A stretch of 64,000 nt of DNA, taken from NCBI RefSeq assembly GCF_000720325.1, contig NZ_JOJM01000004.1:62001-126000 (forward strand), in the 5' to 3' direction. Numbering within the stretch: the stretch's first letter is position 1; every line of letters begins with the position of its first letter. Below, piece by piece: positions 34,292 through 43,237 of the stretch. The translations under genes and the position numbers were made by a program. The DNA comes from Streptomyces sp. NRRL B-1347 (GTDB lineage Bacteria; Actinomycetota; Actinomycetes; Streptomycetales; Streptomycetaceae). The notes beneath the pieces were generated by a model, which worked only from the letters and a program-made list of their open reading frames with translations, was not told the origin of the DNA and did no database searches.

Positions 34292-35968
34292 CTACTTCTC
34301 CCAGCCCACCGTCTCCGGCAGCGGGCTGTAGAACATGGTCGCGCCCACGTTCGCCAGGTCCTTCTTGACGCTGTACGTCGACGGGCCGCTGAACAGCGGG
34401 AGCAGGGCGTAGTTCCGGAGGGCCTTCTGCTCGACCTTGTTCGCTGCCGTCGCCTGCTCGTCCAGGCCGGGGATGTCGGCCGTCGCGCGGATCTCCTTGT
34501 CCAGGGCCGGGGACCCGGCTCCGGTGAGGTTGGACTCACGGTCCGAGCAGTAGATCTCGCACAGGGAACGGGCCCCGAAGGGGTCCATGGAGCGGTTGCC
34601 CGAGACGACGAGGTCGAACTTCCGCTCGTTGAGGATGCTGGAGAAGTCCGAGTCGGCGGCCTTCTTGATGACGAGACGCACACCGACCGGCTTCAGCATC
34701 GCGGCAAGGGCCCCGGCGGTGGCCTTGGCCAGCGGTTCGTCGCCCATCAGCGGGTAACCGACCTCGAGCCTCTTGCCGCCCTTCTCCCGGACCCCGTCGC
34801 TCCCGGGCTTCCAGCCCGCCGCGTCGAGCTCCTTCTTCGCCTGGTCGGGGCTGTACTTCAGGACGGCCGAGACGTTGTCCTCATAGCTCTTCTGGAAGCT
34901 GTAGAACAGGGCCGAGCCGGGCAGCGGTTCCTTGTGGTCCAGGCCCTGGAACTGGATCTTCGCGAGCTGGCTGCGGTCGATGCTCTCCTGGATCGCCTTG
35001 CGCACCGCCTTGTCGCCGAGGACCGACGACTTGGTGTTGAAACGGAGCGAGTACTCGAACGGGCTGCCGCCGCTGCGGATCTCCGTGCCCTTGAGCCCCT
35101 TGACCTGCTTCAGGCTCTCCGCGTCGACCGCGGAGACGTAGTCGAGCTGACCGTTCTTGAAGGCGTTGACCGCCGCCGTCGACTCCAGGTTCACGTAGAC
35201 GCGCTTGTCGAGCTTGCCCTTCTTGCCCCACCACTTCGGGTTGCGGACGAAGGTGAGGTTGCCCGAGTGGGTGTCCCACTTGCCGACCGTGTACGGGCCC
35301 GCGCCCCACTCGGGGTGCGCCTTCTTCACGTAGCCCTTGTTGAAGACGTCGACCTTCGCGGCCTTGGGGTGCAGGAACGTGTAGAACAGGCTCGGCCAGG
35401 AGGCGTAGACGCCCTTGAAGGTGATGACGGCCTGCTTGTCGTCCTTGCCCCGTGCGACGTCGGTGATCTGGTCGTAGCCGGCCGTGGTGGTGGCCGCGTA
35501 GGCCTTGTCGGCACCGTTGTTGGCCTTCCATGTGGCCTGGATCGCGGTCCAGTCGATCGGCGTGCCGTCGTTGAAGGCGGCCTTCTTGTTGATCGTCAGG
35601 ACGACCTTCTGGTTGCCGCCCTTGACGGACACCTTCACATCGCTGAAGTAGTCCGGGTTGTACTGCACCTCACCGGTCGGCGAGAACGTGATCGCGTTCG
35701 CGTTGTACCAGCTCCACACCCGGGTCGCCGTCAGCGTGGAGGTGACGTTGAACGGGTTGCCCTGGTCGTCAAAGGTCCCCGCCGTCGTGTAGGTTCCGCC
35801 GTCCTTGAGCTTGTCGTACGCCGTCGGGTTGTAGTCGGCGGCTCCCGAAGCGGAGGACGGCGTGTTCTTCGTGCCCGCGGCGCCGTCTCCGGACGAGGAC
35901 TGGCACGCGGTGGCGGTGACGGAGATGGCGGTCACCAGAGCGGCGGACAGGGCGAGTTTGGCACGCAT
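34292..35968 (-). CDS. Peptide ABC transporter substrate-binding lipoprotein
   Basis: This 558-residue lipoprotein has a lipobox VTATAC and the family 5 (DppA/OppA) fold, including the NPFNVTSTL start, a NPKWWGKKG loop and RFNTKSSVLGDKAVRKAI. It binds peptides or similar solutes outside the membrane. Its length is normal and the frame is intact. However, its transporter partners upstream on the same strand are damaged: the ATPase gene that overlaps its start is cut off within the second ATPase domain, and the permease is a fusion. It may therefore no longer work unless other permeases serve it. Confidence 0.9.
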   Translation of the reverse strand: MRAKLALSAALVTAISVTATACQSSSGDGAAGTKNTPSSASGAADYNPTAYDKLKDGGTYTTAGTFDDQGNPFNVTSTLTATRVWSWYNANAITFSPTGEVQYNPDYFSDVKVSVKGGNQKVVLTINKKAAFNDGTPIDWTAIQATWKANNGADKAYAATTTAGYDQITDVARGKDDKQAVITFKGVYASWPSLFYTFLHPKAAKVDVFNKGYVKKAHPEWGAGPYTVGKWDTHSGNLTFVRNPKWWGKKGKLDKRVYVNLESTAAVNAFKNGQLDYVSAVDAESLKQVKGLKGTEIRSGGSPFEYSLRFNTKSSVLGDKAVRKAIQESIDRSQLAKIQFQGLDHKEPLPGSALFYSFQKSYEDNVSAVLKYSPDQAKKELDAAGWKPGSDGVREKGGKRLEVGYPLMGDEPLAKATAGALAAMLKPVGVRLVIKKAADSDFSSILNERKFDLVVSGNRSMDPFGARSLCEIYCSDRESNLTGAGSPALDKEIRATADIPGLDEQATAANKVEQKALRNYALLPLFSGPSTYSVKKDLANVGATMFYSPLPETVGWEK

Positions 35969-37521
35969 GTGCCGACGGCTTGCAGGGGTTCGGCGAGCAG
36001 CTGGTGGACGGGAAGCCGCGGGTCCAGGGCGCCCATGGGGTCCTGCATGACGATCTGTACGTCGTGCCGCAGGGTGCGTACGCGCCTGCGGGAGCCCGTG
36101 GCGGTGGTGTCGACCGAGGCGTTGGCATCCGTGCCCGTCGCCCCGATCTCCCTTCCCGCGATCTCGATGCGGCCGCCCTCCGGCCGTCGGAGCCGCAGGA
36201 TCTCCATCAGCGTCGTCGTCTTGCCGCTGCCCGACTCGCCGACCAGGCCGAGGGTGTCTCCGGTACGCAGCTCGAAGCTGACCCGGTTGACCGCGTGCAG
36301 CGTGCCGACCCGGCGCTTGATGAACGCGCCCTTGGTGACGGGGAAGGTCTTGACGAGGTCCTCGACGCGCAGCACCACCTCGCCGCCCTCGGAGCGGCCC
36401 GTGTCCACCTGCCGGTCGACGGGCACGACGCCCGGGGTGGCGGGGTCGACGGGGGCGGCGATGGGGGCGACGGGCGCGGCGTCACCGGCGGGATCCAGCG
36501 TCCCCTCGGCCATCTCGGCCGCGCGCAGGCAGGCCACGTCTCCGTGCCCCGTGACATGGCGCAGCTCCGGCTCCTCGGAGCGGCACGCGTCGAGCGCGAC
36601 GGCGCACCGGCTCGCGAAGGGGCAGCCGTCCGGCAGACCCGACAGGGCGGGCGGCTCGCCGCCGATGGGGACGAGGGGGCGGCGGACCCCGCCGTCCACG
36701 GTCGGCACCGCGGCCAGGAGCCGCGCGGTGTACGGCATCGTCGGCCGCCGGAACAGCGCGTGCACGTCCGTCTTCTCCACGAAGCGGCCCGCGTACATGA
36801 CGGCGACGTCGTCCGCGTGGCCTGCCACGACGCCGAGGTCATGAGTGATGAGTACGAGCCCGGCGCCGGTCTCCCGCTGCGCGAGGCGCAGGACGTCGAG
36901 GATCTGCGCCTGCATGGTGACGTCGAGCGCGGTGGTGGGCTCGTCGGCGACGAGCACGCTCGGCCGGTTGGCGATCGCCAGGGCGATGACCACGCGCTGG
37001 CGCATGCCGCCGGAGAACTGGTGGGGGAAGGCCGAGGCCCGGCTGCGGGGCTCGGGGATGCCGACGAGGTCGAGCAGTTCGACGGCCTGCTCCCAGGCCG
37101 CCTTCTTGGACAGGTCCTGATGGACCCGCAGCGCGTCGGAGAGCAGCCTGCCCACGGAGAAGATGGGGGTGAGCGCGGACAGGGGGTCCTGGAAGACCAT
37201 GCCGATGGAGTTGCCCCGTACGCGCGAGAGCGCCCGGTCGTCGAGGCCGGTCAGGTCCTGACCGCCGAGCAGGACCTGACCGCCGAGGTCGGCGGTGGGC
37301 GGCAGCAGGCCCATGACGCCCATCGCGGTGGCCGACTTGCCCGAGCCGGACTCGCCGACGATGCCGAGGGTCCGGCCCGGCAGCAGGTCGAAGCTGACGC
37401 CGCGCACCGCTTCGACGGGCCCGGCCTCCGAGGGGAAGGAGACCCGCAGGTCCCGTACGGAGAGCACGGGGGTGGCGCCGGTGGAGGAGACCCTGTCGCG
37501 CAGGGGAGTGGTGAGTGTCAT
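35932..37521 (-). CDS. Double ABC ATPase for peptide import, C-terminally truncated
   Basis: This 529-residue protein joins two ATPase modules. The first (residues about 20-260) is complete: GESGSGKSAT, FSGGMRQR signature, LVADEPTTAL and LITHDL, with an Opp-type CPFASRC zinc-like tail. The second starts correctly (GLVGESGSGKTTT) and continues to the Q-loop (IVMQDPMGALDP) but then ends in TCVPNSPCPPLW and a stop. Its signature and Walker B are missing. The break lies at about 35970, at the start of the substrate-binding gene, so a deletion removed the rest. It overlaps the fused permease gene by four bases. Confidence 0.85.
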   Translation of the reverse strand: MTLTTPLRDRVSSTGATPVLSVRDLRVSFPSEAGPVEAVRGVSFDLLPGRTLGIVGESGSGKSATAMGVMGLLPPTADLGGQVLLGGQDLTGLDDRALSRVRGNSIGMVFQDPLSALTPIFSVGRLLSDALRVHQDLSKKAAWEQAVELLDLVGIPEPRSRASAFPHQFSGGMRQRVVIALAIANRPSVLVADEPTTALDVTMQAQILDVLRLAQRETGAGLVLITHDLGVVAGHADDVAVMYAGRFVEKTDVHALFRRPTMPYTARLLAAVPTVDGGVRRPLVPIGGEPPALSGLPDGCPFASRCAVALDACRSEEPELRHVTGHGDVACLRAAEMAEGTLDPAGDAAPVAPIAAPVDPATPGVVPVDRQVDTGRSEGGEVVLRVEDLVKTFPVTKGAFIKRRVGTLHAVNRVSFELRTGDTLGLVGESGSGKTTTLMEILRLRRPEGGRIEIAGREIGATGTDANASVDTTATGSRRRVRTLRHDVQIVMQDPMGALDPRLPVHQLLAEPLQAVGTCVPNSPCPPLW

Positions 37522-38489
37522 CGTCGGCCTCCCGCCGCGCCGGTCACAGAGGTGGGGTCGAGGGCGTCGCGAAGGCCGTCGCCGATGAAGGTCATCGACA
37601 CGGTGAGCAGGACGACGAGACCCGCGGGAAAGGCGAAGAGCCAGGGAGCGCTGGTGATGGTGGCCGCCCCGTCGGCGAGCATCGTGCCGAGGGAGACGTC
37701 CGGGGTCTGGACGCCGAAGCCGAGGAACGACAGCGTGGTCTCGCTGAGCACGGTCGCCACGACCCCGAGCGTCAGGTCGCTGCGCCAGTGCCGCAGCCGT
37801 ACGTCGATGCGGCGGCGCGGCATCAGCGGGCTGATCCACATCAGGCCGGTGCGCCGGACGGTGCCCCGGTAGCGTCCGAACAGTGACAGGACCCAGGCGG
37901 AGCCGACCCGGCCCTGGGTGAGCCCGCCGAGAGCGAGCAGCGCGATGGCTCCGCAGCCGCCGACGGCGGCCCACTGCCAGTCGGCGAGCCCGTCCGCAGA
38001 GTGCTCGGGCAGCCGCAGCAACTCGGTAAGGCGTACCGGCAGGAGCCCGCCGGACCAGAGCAACACGCCTGCCCCGGCGACCGCGAGGAGCGCGACGAGC
38101 ACTGCCCACCATCCGGAACAAGCGGACCCGCACCGCTCGAAGAGCTCCCTTTCGAGCCGAGGAGGAGGTACGAGTCGGCGCGTCTTGGTGGTGCCGACCG
38201 GAGGCGGGGCCGGAGTGGGCTTCTGTCGCGGGGGCTGTTTCGCCGGTTCGGCGTCCCGGAAGAGGAGGTCCATGGGGATCGAGTTGTGGTGCTTCCGCAC
38301 GACGAGCGCGTCGATCTTTGCGGACCTGCCGCCCACACCGGCCGCTCTTCTGGCCTCCGCGGCCGTCCCGTCCGGACAGATCCCTGTCTCGGCCACGGGC
38401 TGCTTCTCGGTGGCTTTGGGTTCCGGTACAGGCACAGCAACCTCCCAGCGGCGCCCAAAGCGCTTTTCCCGAGAGCTCTTTGACGCCAT
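37518..38489 (-). pseudogene. Fusion of an SPFH-protein N-terminus to an ABC permease C-terminus
   Basis: The 323-residue frame is a chimera. Residues 1 to about 233 match a Streptomyces SPFH/band-7 protein (VLSLFGRYRGTVRRTGLMWI, PLMPRRRIDVRLRHW) with its two membrane segments and long disordered start. From about 236 it becomes the end of an oligopeptide permease of the OppC/DppC type (LSETTLSFLGFGVQTPDVSL, FIGDGLRDALDP). The frame stays open across the join at about 37780. Both parent genes are lost. The upstream SPFH promoter, with its TTGATC repeats, now drives the remains of the peptide transporter. Confidence 0.8.
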
Positions 38490-38544
38490 GACAGTTGATC
38501 ATCGATCAATCCGCTTCTTCCCGGGTCGGATTTGATCAACTGTC
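38490..38544. promoter_or_regulatory. Compound TTGATC operator upstream of the SPFH fusion gene
   Basis: GACAGTTGATC (38490-38500) and GATCAACTGTC (38534-38544) are an 11-base perfect inverted repeat. Inside it lies TTGATCATCGATCAA (38495-38509), and the right arm contains TTGATCAA. The element starts at the base before the ATG at 38489, so a bound repressor would block initiation. Confidence 0.7.
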
Positions 38545-38548
38545 GCTG

Positions 38549-38600
38549 AAGGTCCCTTCTCTCGGGACCTTGGTCCCGAATCAGCACACATGGTGTGTGC
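38549..38600. other. Two hairpins in the SPFH leader
   Basis: AAGGTCCC/GGGACCTT (38549-38571) forms an 8-pair stem. GCACACA/TGTGTGC (38584-38600) forms a 7-pair stem with a TGG loop. They lie between the TTGATC operator and the VOC gene and could be a terminator or a further protein site. Confidence 0.45.
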
Positions 38601-38650
38601 CCACGGCCGAGGAGGTGTCCGTGCAGGGACTCTGAGGGCTTCGATGAGTC

Positions 38651-39091
38651 TCAGTGCAGTTGCTCGGCGAGTCCGACGACGATGCCCGCCGGGCCGCGGA
38701 GGTAGCAGAGCAGGTAGCTGTCCTCGAACCGGGCGATCTCGCCGACTAGTTCGGCACCGTGCGGGCGGAGGCGGGCCACGGTGTCCTCGATGTCGTCGAC
38801 GGCGAACATGACGCGGTGCGTGCCCAGGACGTTGTGCGGCCGGTTGCGCGGCCCGGCGCTGATCGCCGCGGGGCTGTGGTATTTCGCCAGCTCGAGCCGG
38901 CTGTGCCCGTCCGGGGTCCGGAGCATCGCGATGTCACAGCGGACGCCGTCGAGTCCGGTGCACCGGTCGGCGAAGAGGCCCTCGACCTCCCCCCTGCCCT
39001 CCAGCTCCATGCCGAGTTCCACGAAGAACGCGATGGCGGCGTCCATGTCCTCGACGACGATGCCGACGTTGTCCATCCGCTGAATCGCCAT
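38651..39091 (-). CDS. VOC-family (glyoxalase-like) protein
   Basis: This 146-residue protein has two beta-alpha-beta-beta-beta units (MAIQRMDNVGIVVEDMDAAI and HRVMFAVDDIEDTVARL) and a conserved EDSYLLCYLRGPAGIVVGL end, typical of single-chain VOC metalloenzymes or binding proteins. Family members do lyase, dioxygenase or drug-binding jobs; which one applies is unclear. The ATG at 39091 has a GGGAGAGA upstream. It is a single gene. Confidence 0.88.
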   Translation of the reverse strand: MAIQRMDNVGIVVEDMDAAIAFFVELGMELEGRGEVEGLFADRCTGLDGVRCDIAMLRTPDGHSRLELAKYHSPAAISAGPRNRPHNVLGTHRVMFAVDDIEDTVARLRPHGAELVGEIARFEDSYLLCYLRGPAGIVVGLAEQLH

Positions 39092-39398
39092 GCTGATCTC
39101 TCCCTCTTCCTCGTGCGGTCGGTGGCGGCCGCTGTCCCTGGGACGGAGCCGGTGTCACCTTTTCGACATCCGCGGACAGCCGATCTCCGAAGAATCTAGA
39201 TCGCGCTTCGGCGCGCCCACAGCAGACCCGCGGGCCAGGCGCCACCAAGGAGCCGGTCGCCTCCAGCCAGTGTGCTCACCGCCGGAGTAGGCGGACGCTC
39301 ACAGGGGAGAGATCATCGCGCGCTCGGGGTGAACCCGGTCGCGCGGGCGGTACTCCTGGTGATCCTGCCCGCAGGTCTGCCGTCTCGGGGAGGATCCG
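39092..39398. other. Intergenic gap
   Basis: Divergent promoters for the VOC gene and the glycine-rich protein must lie here. A stretch with TCTAGATC near 39197 is AT-richer than the rest. I see no gene or strong repeat. Confidence 0.4.
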
Positions 39399-40421
39399 AT
39401 GTCCGTACACCGTCCGTCCGTCAGCTCTGTGTCGTGGAGAGCCGCGCTTTCCGCCACCGCCGCCCTGGCTGCCGCATGCGGCCTGGTCATTGCCTCACCC
39501 GGCCAGGCATCGGCCGCATCGATCAGCTGCATCGTCAACTCCGTCGAGGTGTCGGGGTCGACGATCAGCGGCACCAGCGGGGACGACACGATCCGCTGCT
39601 ACGAAGGCGTCGCCCGCGGCACTGCCATCGAGACCGGGGCCGGGAACGACACCATCATCGTCCAGGGAGAGCCCGCGTCGGGCACCGTGGGTGGCAACGG
39701 CCAGATCGGCAACAACGGGACCATCGACGGCGGCCCCGGCGACGACAACATCTTCGTCAGAGGCGGCAGCGGTGACAGCGGAGCCGTGACCGACGACGGC
39801 GGCAACGGCGGGGACGGCAACAACCGGACCATCATCGGCGGAGGCGGCACCGACACCATCACCGTCATCGGCGGCAGCGGAGGCGAGGGAGGACTCCGCA
39901 GGGGAGACGGCGGCGCCGGCGGCATCGGCAACGACGGCACAATCACCGCCCAGGGCACCGTCACCGCCGGCGGCGGTCGCGGCGGCAATGGAATGTCGCC
40001 CGGCAACTGGGACGCCGACGGCGGAGCGGGTGGTGACGGGAACAACAGCGGCATCTACCTGCTCGGCAACCCGGACAACCGGGCAGTGATCACCGGCGGG
40101 TCGGGCGGGCACGCCAGCGCCTCCGGCGAAGGTGGTAACGGCGGCCACGGCATCGACGGAGGCACCGAGGTCACCGGGACCGTGGACATCCGCGGCGGCA
40201 ACGGCGGCAGGGCCGGCCACCAGGGCTCGGAGGGCGGCGACGGAGGCCACGGCACCAACGATCAGCTCGTCGTCACCGGCCCCACCCTTGCCGCCGGTAC
40301 CGTCCAGGGAGGCAACGGCGGCCCGGGACGCCCCGGCGGCGCCGCCGGCCTGGGCAACAACGGAACCATCACCGGCGACATCACCGCCCTCGACGGCACC
40401 ACCGGCCCGACCGTCCCCTGA
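39399..40421 (+). CDS. Secreted glycine-rich repeat protein (PGRS-like)
   Basis: This 340-residue protein has a signal peptide (about 1-40, ending SPGQASA). It then has a region with GTSGDDTIRCYEG and ETGAGNDTIIVQG, which recalls the nonapeptides of hemolysin-type calcium-binding proteins. The rest is low-complexity GGNGG/GGAGG/GNNGTI repeats like those of mycobacterial PE_PGRS proteins. Calcium-binding beta-roll or an extended wall protein are both possible. ATG 39399 follows GGGGAGGA. No partner gene is nearby. Confidence 0.75.
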   Translation: MSVHRPSVSSVSWRAALSATAALAAACGLVIASPGQASAASISCIVNSVEVSGSTISGTSGDDTIRCYEGVARGTAIETGAGNDTIIVQGEPASGTVGGNGQIGNNGTIDGGPGDDNIFVRGGSGDSGAVTDDGGNGGDGNNRTIIGGGGTDTITVIGGSGGEGGLRRGDGGAGGIGNDGTITAQGTVTAGGGRGGNGMSPGNWDADGGAGGDGNNSGIYLLGNPDNRAVITGGSGGHASASGEGGNGGHGIDGGTEVTGTVDIRGGNGGRAGHQGSEGGDGGHGTNDQLVVTGPTLAAGTVQGGNGGPGRPGGAAGLGNNGTITGDITALDGTTGPTVP

Positions 40422-40511
40422 CCCGGCCACGCACACCCCCGGTGGCGGCCGGACTCCGCGGACCCCGAACGGCCCGGCCGCCACCAGCGCCGCGCAGGCA
40501 GCCCGGTCCCG

Positions 40512-41672
40512 TCAGGCAGGGTGCCGCACCCGCTCGGCGATGCCCTTGGTCACCTTCAGCTGATCGTCCTGAAGATTCCACTTCCCCTGCCGGTAGGCGT
40601 GGTTGCTCACCCAGAACACCCAGGTCGCGTCGCGGCGGAACTCCGTGACCGTCGCCAGTGACCAGTCGTTGCCCCCGTCGTGCCAGGCGACCCGGCCGTC
40701 ATCGGAGTCGATGATGACCCAGCCGTAGCCGTAGGCCCCGTCCAGCTCGGGCACTCGTACGTGTGGCGCGAACAGCTTCCGCTTCGCGGCGGCGGACAGG
40801 ACGCTCTCACCGGTGAGGGCGCGGTGCCAGCGGAACATGTCCCGGGCGGTGGAGAGCATCCCGCCGTTGCCGCGCAGGTTCCAGTGCGGCCCGTCGGCCG
40901 CCCACGGGTGGTCGGTCGGCCGCCCCTGCGGGCGCCCGTGCCGGTCGTACTCGACGGCGACCTGCGCGCGCTCCCAGTCGGGCAGCACGTAGCCGGTGCG
41001 GGTCATCCCGGCAGGGCGGAACAAGCGCTCGGCCAGGAAGCGTTCGTAGCTCTGGCCGGAGACCTTCTCGATGATCGCGGCCAGCAGGCCGTAGCCGACG
41101 TTCGAGTAGCGGAACTCCTTGCCGGGAGCCGACCGCAGGCGGGCCTTCATCGCCCCGGTCAGCAACTCCGCGCGCGACAGCGGGTCGTAGTCGTCGCCGA
41201 GCGAATCGGGCAGGCCCGCCGTGTGCGTCAGGAGATGGTGCACGGTGATGGCCCTCTTGTCCTCGGGTATGCGCCCGAGATGCATGCCGATCGGGTCGCT
41301 CACCCGGAGCTTGCCGCTCATCTCCAGCTTCAGGATCGCGGCGGCGGTGAACTGCTTCGTGATCGACATGACGTCGTACACGGTGTCGCAGGCCGCAGGG
41401 GTCTTCTCCGCGCGGTCGGACAGTCCGCGCCCTGCACAGTGGGTTAGCTTGCCCCCACGGGCGGCGGCCATGGTGATGCCCGGCCCCTTGCCCGTCCCCT
41501 TGGGGAGCGCCCCGTCGAGGTAACGGTCGACGGCCGGGTCGATCGGCTCTCCCCGCGCCGACGCCTTTCCCGTCTTCCCGCCGCCGGTCCCTGTTCCGGC
41601 CACGGTGTGGACGTCCGAGCACCCGACGAGTGCGAGTACGAGCAACAGCACGAGGGAACCGAGGCGACCCAC
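40512..41672 (-). CDS. Serine hydrolase of the beta-lactamase/DD-peptidase class C fold, lipoprotein
   Basis: This 386-residue lipoprotein has a lipobox (LALVGC) and the class C beta-lactamase motifs: SITK (SxxK), YSN (YxN) in EFRYSNVGYG, and WHDGG in place of the third KTG-type motif. Such proteins act as esterases, peptidases or D-aminopeptidases on the outer face of the membrane. GTG 41672 is chosen because GGAGG lies five bases before it and it puts the signal peptide directly after the start; a longer frame to 41735 adds an unlikely N-terminus. Confidence 0.88.
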   Translation of the reverse strand: MGRLGSLVLLLVLALVGCSDVHTVAGTGTGGGKTGKASARGEPIDPAVDRYLDGALPKGTGKGPGITMAAARGGKLTHCAGRGLSDRAEKTPAACDTVYDVMSITKQFTAAAILKLEMSGKLRVSDPIGMHLGRIPEDKRAITVHHLLTHTAGLPDSLGDDYDPLSRAELLTGAMKARLRSAPGKEFRYSNVGYGLLAAIIEKVSGQSYERFLAERLFRPAGMTRTGYVLPDWERAQVAVEYDRHGRPQGRPTDHPWAADGPHWNLRGNGGMLSTARDMFRWHRALTGESVLSAAAKRKLFAPHVRVPELDGAYGYGWVIIDSDDGRVAWHDGGNDWSLATVTEFRRDATWVFWVSNHAYRQGKWNLQDDQLKVTKGIAERVRHPA

Positions 41673-41817
41673 GCATGCCTCCAAGGCATCGACGACAGAT
41701 GTGAGGCCGAGGCTGACCGCCGCTCCCGGGCTCATTCAACAGATGGGCTGTTCGAGCTTGTGCGAGTTGCTGTACGCGCAGGTCAGCGGCGCACACCAGA
41801 ACCGGAGGGATACCCCC

Positions 41818-42261
41818 ATGACGTCACCGCCCGTGCCGACCCACACCGCAGGAGAGGCCGCGTTCATGAGCGAGTTGCGACGCCTCAAGGCCTGGTCGGG
41901 CCTCAGCTACCGGGAGTTGGAGCGCGCGGCGGCCGCGGCGGGTGAAGTGCTGCCGTACTCAACGGCGGCGACCATGCTCCGCCGGGACCGCCTGCCCCGT
42001 GAAGCCGTTCTCGTCGCCTTCGTCGTCGCGTGCGGCCTCGACGCCGACGACACCCGGCGGTGGGTGACCGCCCGCCGGGAACTCGCGATGGGCGCACGGC
42101 CACCCGCCGCACCTGTCCCGGAGCGGCCCGTACGGCGACGCCGACCGCGCTTGCGGCTCGCGGCCGTCGGCGTGGTGACGGCTGCCCTGTGCATGGGCGG
42201 CGCGACGGCGATCGCCACGACGACCGTCCAGGAGGAGCAGACGGTGGAGGGAACCCCTTGA
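41818..42261 (+). CDS. Helix-turn-helix protein with a C-terminal membrane segment
   Basis: This 147-residue protein has an XRE-type helix-turn-helix (MSELRRLKAWSGLSYRELER, AATMLRRDRLPREAVLVAFV) and, after an Arg/Pro-rich linker, one membrane segment (LRLAAVGVVTAALCMGGATA). This layout is common in Streptomyces and suggests a membrane-tethered regulator or sensor. ATG 41818 follows GGAGGGA. It is divergent from the serine hydrolase gene. The target is unknown. Confidence 0.8.
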   Translation: MTSPPVPTHTAGEAAFMSELRRLKAWSGLSYRELERAAAAAGEVLPYSTAATMLRRDRLPREAVLVAFVVACGLDADDTRRWVTARRELAMGARPPAAPVPERPVRRRRPRLRLAAVGVVTAALCMGGATAIATTTVQEEQTVEGTP

Positions 42262-42291
42262 GAACGTACGTGGTGCGCGTACCCCCACCGT

Positions 42292-42840
42292 CTACGGGCG
42301 GCTTGAGGTGGTGGCGCGTTCGGCGCGACGGGCCACCGCGCGCAGTACCTCGATCCTGATGTACGCCGCCCCGCCCAGCTGGATGAGCAGCCAGTAGACC
42401 CGGAAGGCGCGTCGGGCACGGGCGTGGGTGGAGTGCACCCGGGTCTCGAACGACAGGAGGGAGCCCCCGGCGTCGGGGACGACGCGCAGGCTCAGCGCCG
42501 CTTTGGCCCAGCCAGGCTCGTCGAACGCGATGAAGGCCGCCGCGTCCCCCGGGGTGACCGGGGCGGGCTGGGGGCGGGCCTTCCAGAAGCGGGCGACCAT
42601 GCCCTTGACCAGTTCCTCACCGTCCACCGTGACCAAGGTGGGCGTGGGGAAACTGTCGACGAACGGCCCCTCGACCCGGCCCCTGCCACCCAGGCGCAGC
42701 CGCATCAGCGTCCGGTACACAGGCAGTTCCCCGACGGTGACCTCGGTCAGTGCCCGCCACACGGTCGCCGGGTCCGCCGCGATCCGCCGGGCGAACCGGG
42801 AGCGAAGGTCGTAGGCGGGAAGCAGACGGTCGAGTTCCAT
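42292..42840 (-). CDS. SRPBCC-like hypothetical protein
   Basis: This 182-residue protein begins MELDRLLPAYDLRSRFARRI and has DPATVWRALTEVTVGELPVY, followed by beta-strand-rich sequence and a hydrophobic C-terminal segment (RVYWLLIQLGGAAYIRIEVL). This resembles the helix-grip SRPBCC/DUF2867-type fold used for binding hydrophobic ligands. A specific function cannot be given. The start at 42840 is the only good one. Confidence 0.65.
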   Translation of the reverse strand: MELDRLLPAYDLRSRFARRIAADPATVWRALTEVTVGELPVYRTLMRLRLGGRGRVEGPFVDSFPTPTLVTVDGEELVKGMVARFWKARPQPAPVTPGDAAAFIAFDEPGWAKAALSLRVVPDAGGSLLSFETRVHSTHARARRAFRVYWLLIQLGGAAYIRIEVLRAVARRAERATTSSRP

Positions 42841-43071
42841 CTCATCACTCCGGCAGAGTCCTTCGCGGACGGGCCGTCACGACACCCGCACGAACGCCGC
42901 CGCCACTCGAACGGGTTCAGCCGGGACGCAACCCAGCCGGGACGCAACCCGCCCCGGACCGCTCTCGCAGTGACCCACCCGCCGCCGGGCACTTCGGGGC
43001 CGCAAAGGCGGTGTGCTAAGATTATTTTCGTTCGCGTTTGACCCGGTTTGAGTGAGAGGGGGGTGAGGTTG

Positions 43072-43143
43072 ATGACTGCGGTGAAGACCGCTGCCGTGCG
43101 CAGCGCCCGCCGGACCATCCTCACGTCCCGGGCCCCGGTCTGA
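43072..43143 (+). CDS. Candidate leader peptide upstream of rsgA
   Basis: A 23-residue ORF beginning MTAVKTAAVRSARRT lies between a TAAGAT-like -10 (near 43016) and rsgA. It has a strong ribosome binding site (GGGGGGTGAGG, 7 bases before ATG) and ends in TGA at 43141-43143. The Arg-rich peptide ending in SRAPV looks like a stalling leader. Translation through it could control rsgA, which encodes a ribosome assembly GTPase. The role is inferred only. Confidence 0.45.
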   Translation: MTAVKTAAVRSARRTILTSRAPV

Positions 43144-43237
43144 CCGTCGTATTCCTTCCATCCGTGCTGTGAGCGATCCCGCTCGCACGGTGGATGTTCC
43201 CGCGTTCTGATGGGGTCCCTTCTCGCAAGGGTTCCAC

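Noticed and set aside
34237-34683. 148-residue - strand frame ending AAACGTTVKK
   Set aside because: Out of frame with the intact substrate-binding protein, which explains the coding potential; the ending alone is not evidence of a gene.
39299-39589. 96-residue - strand frame
   Set aside because: Antisense of the signal peptide region of the glycine-rich protein; no ribosome binding site or motif.
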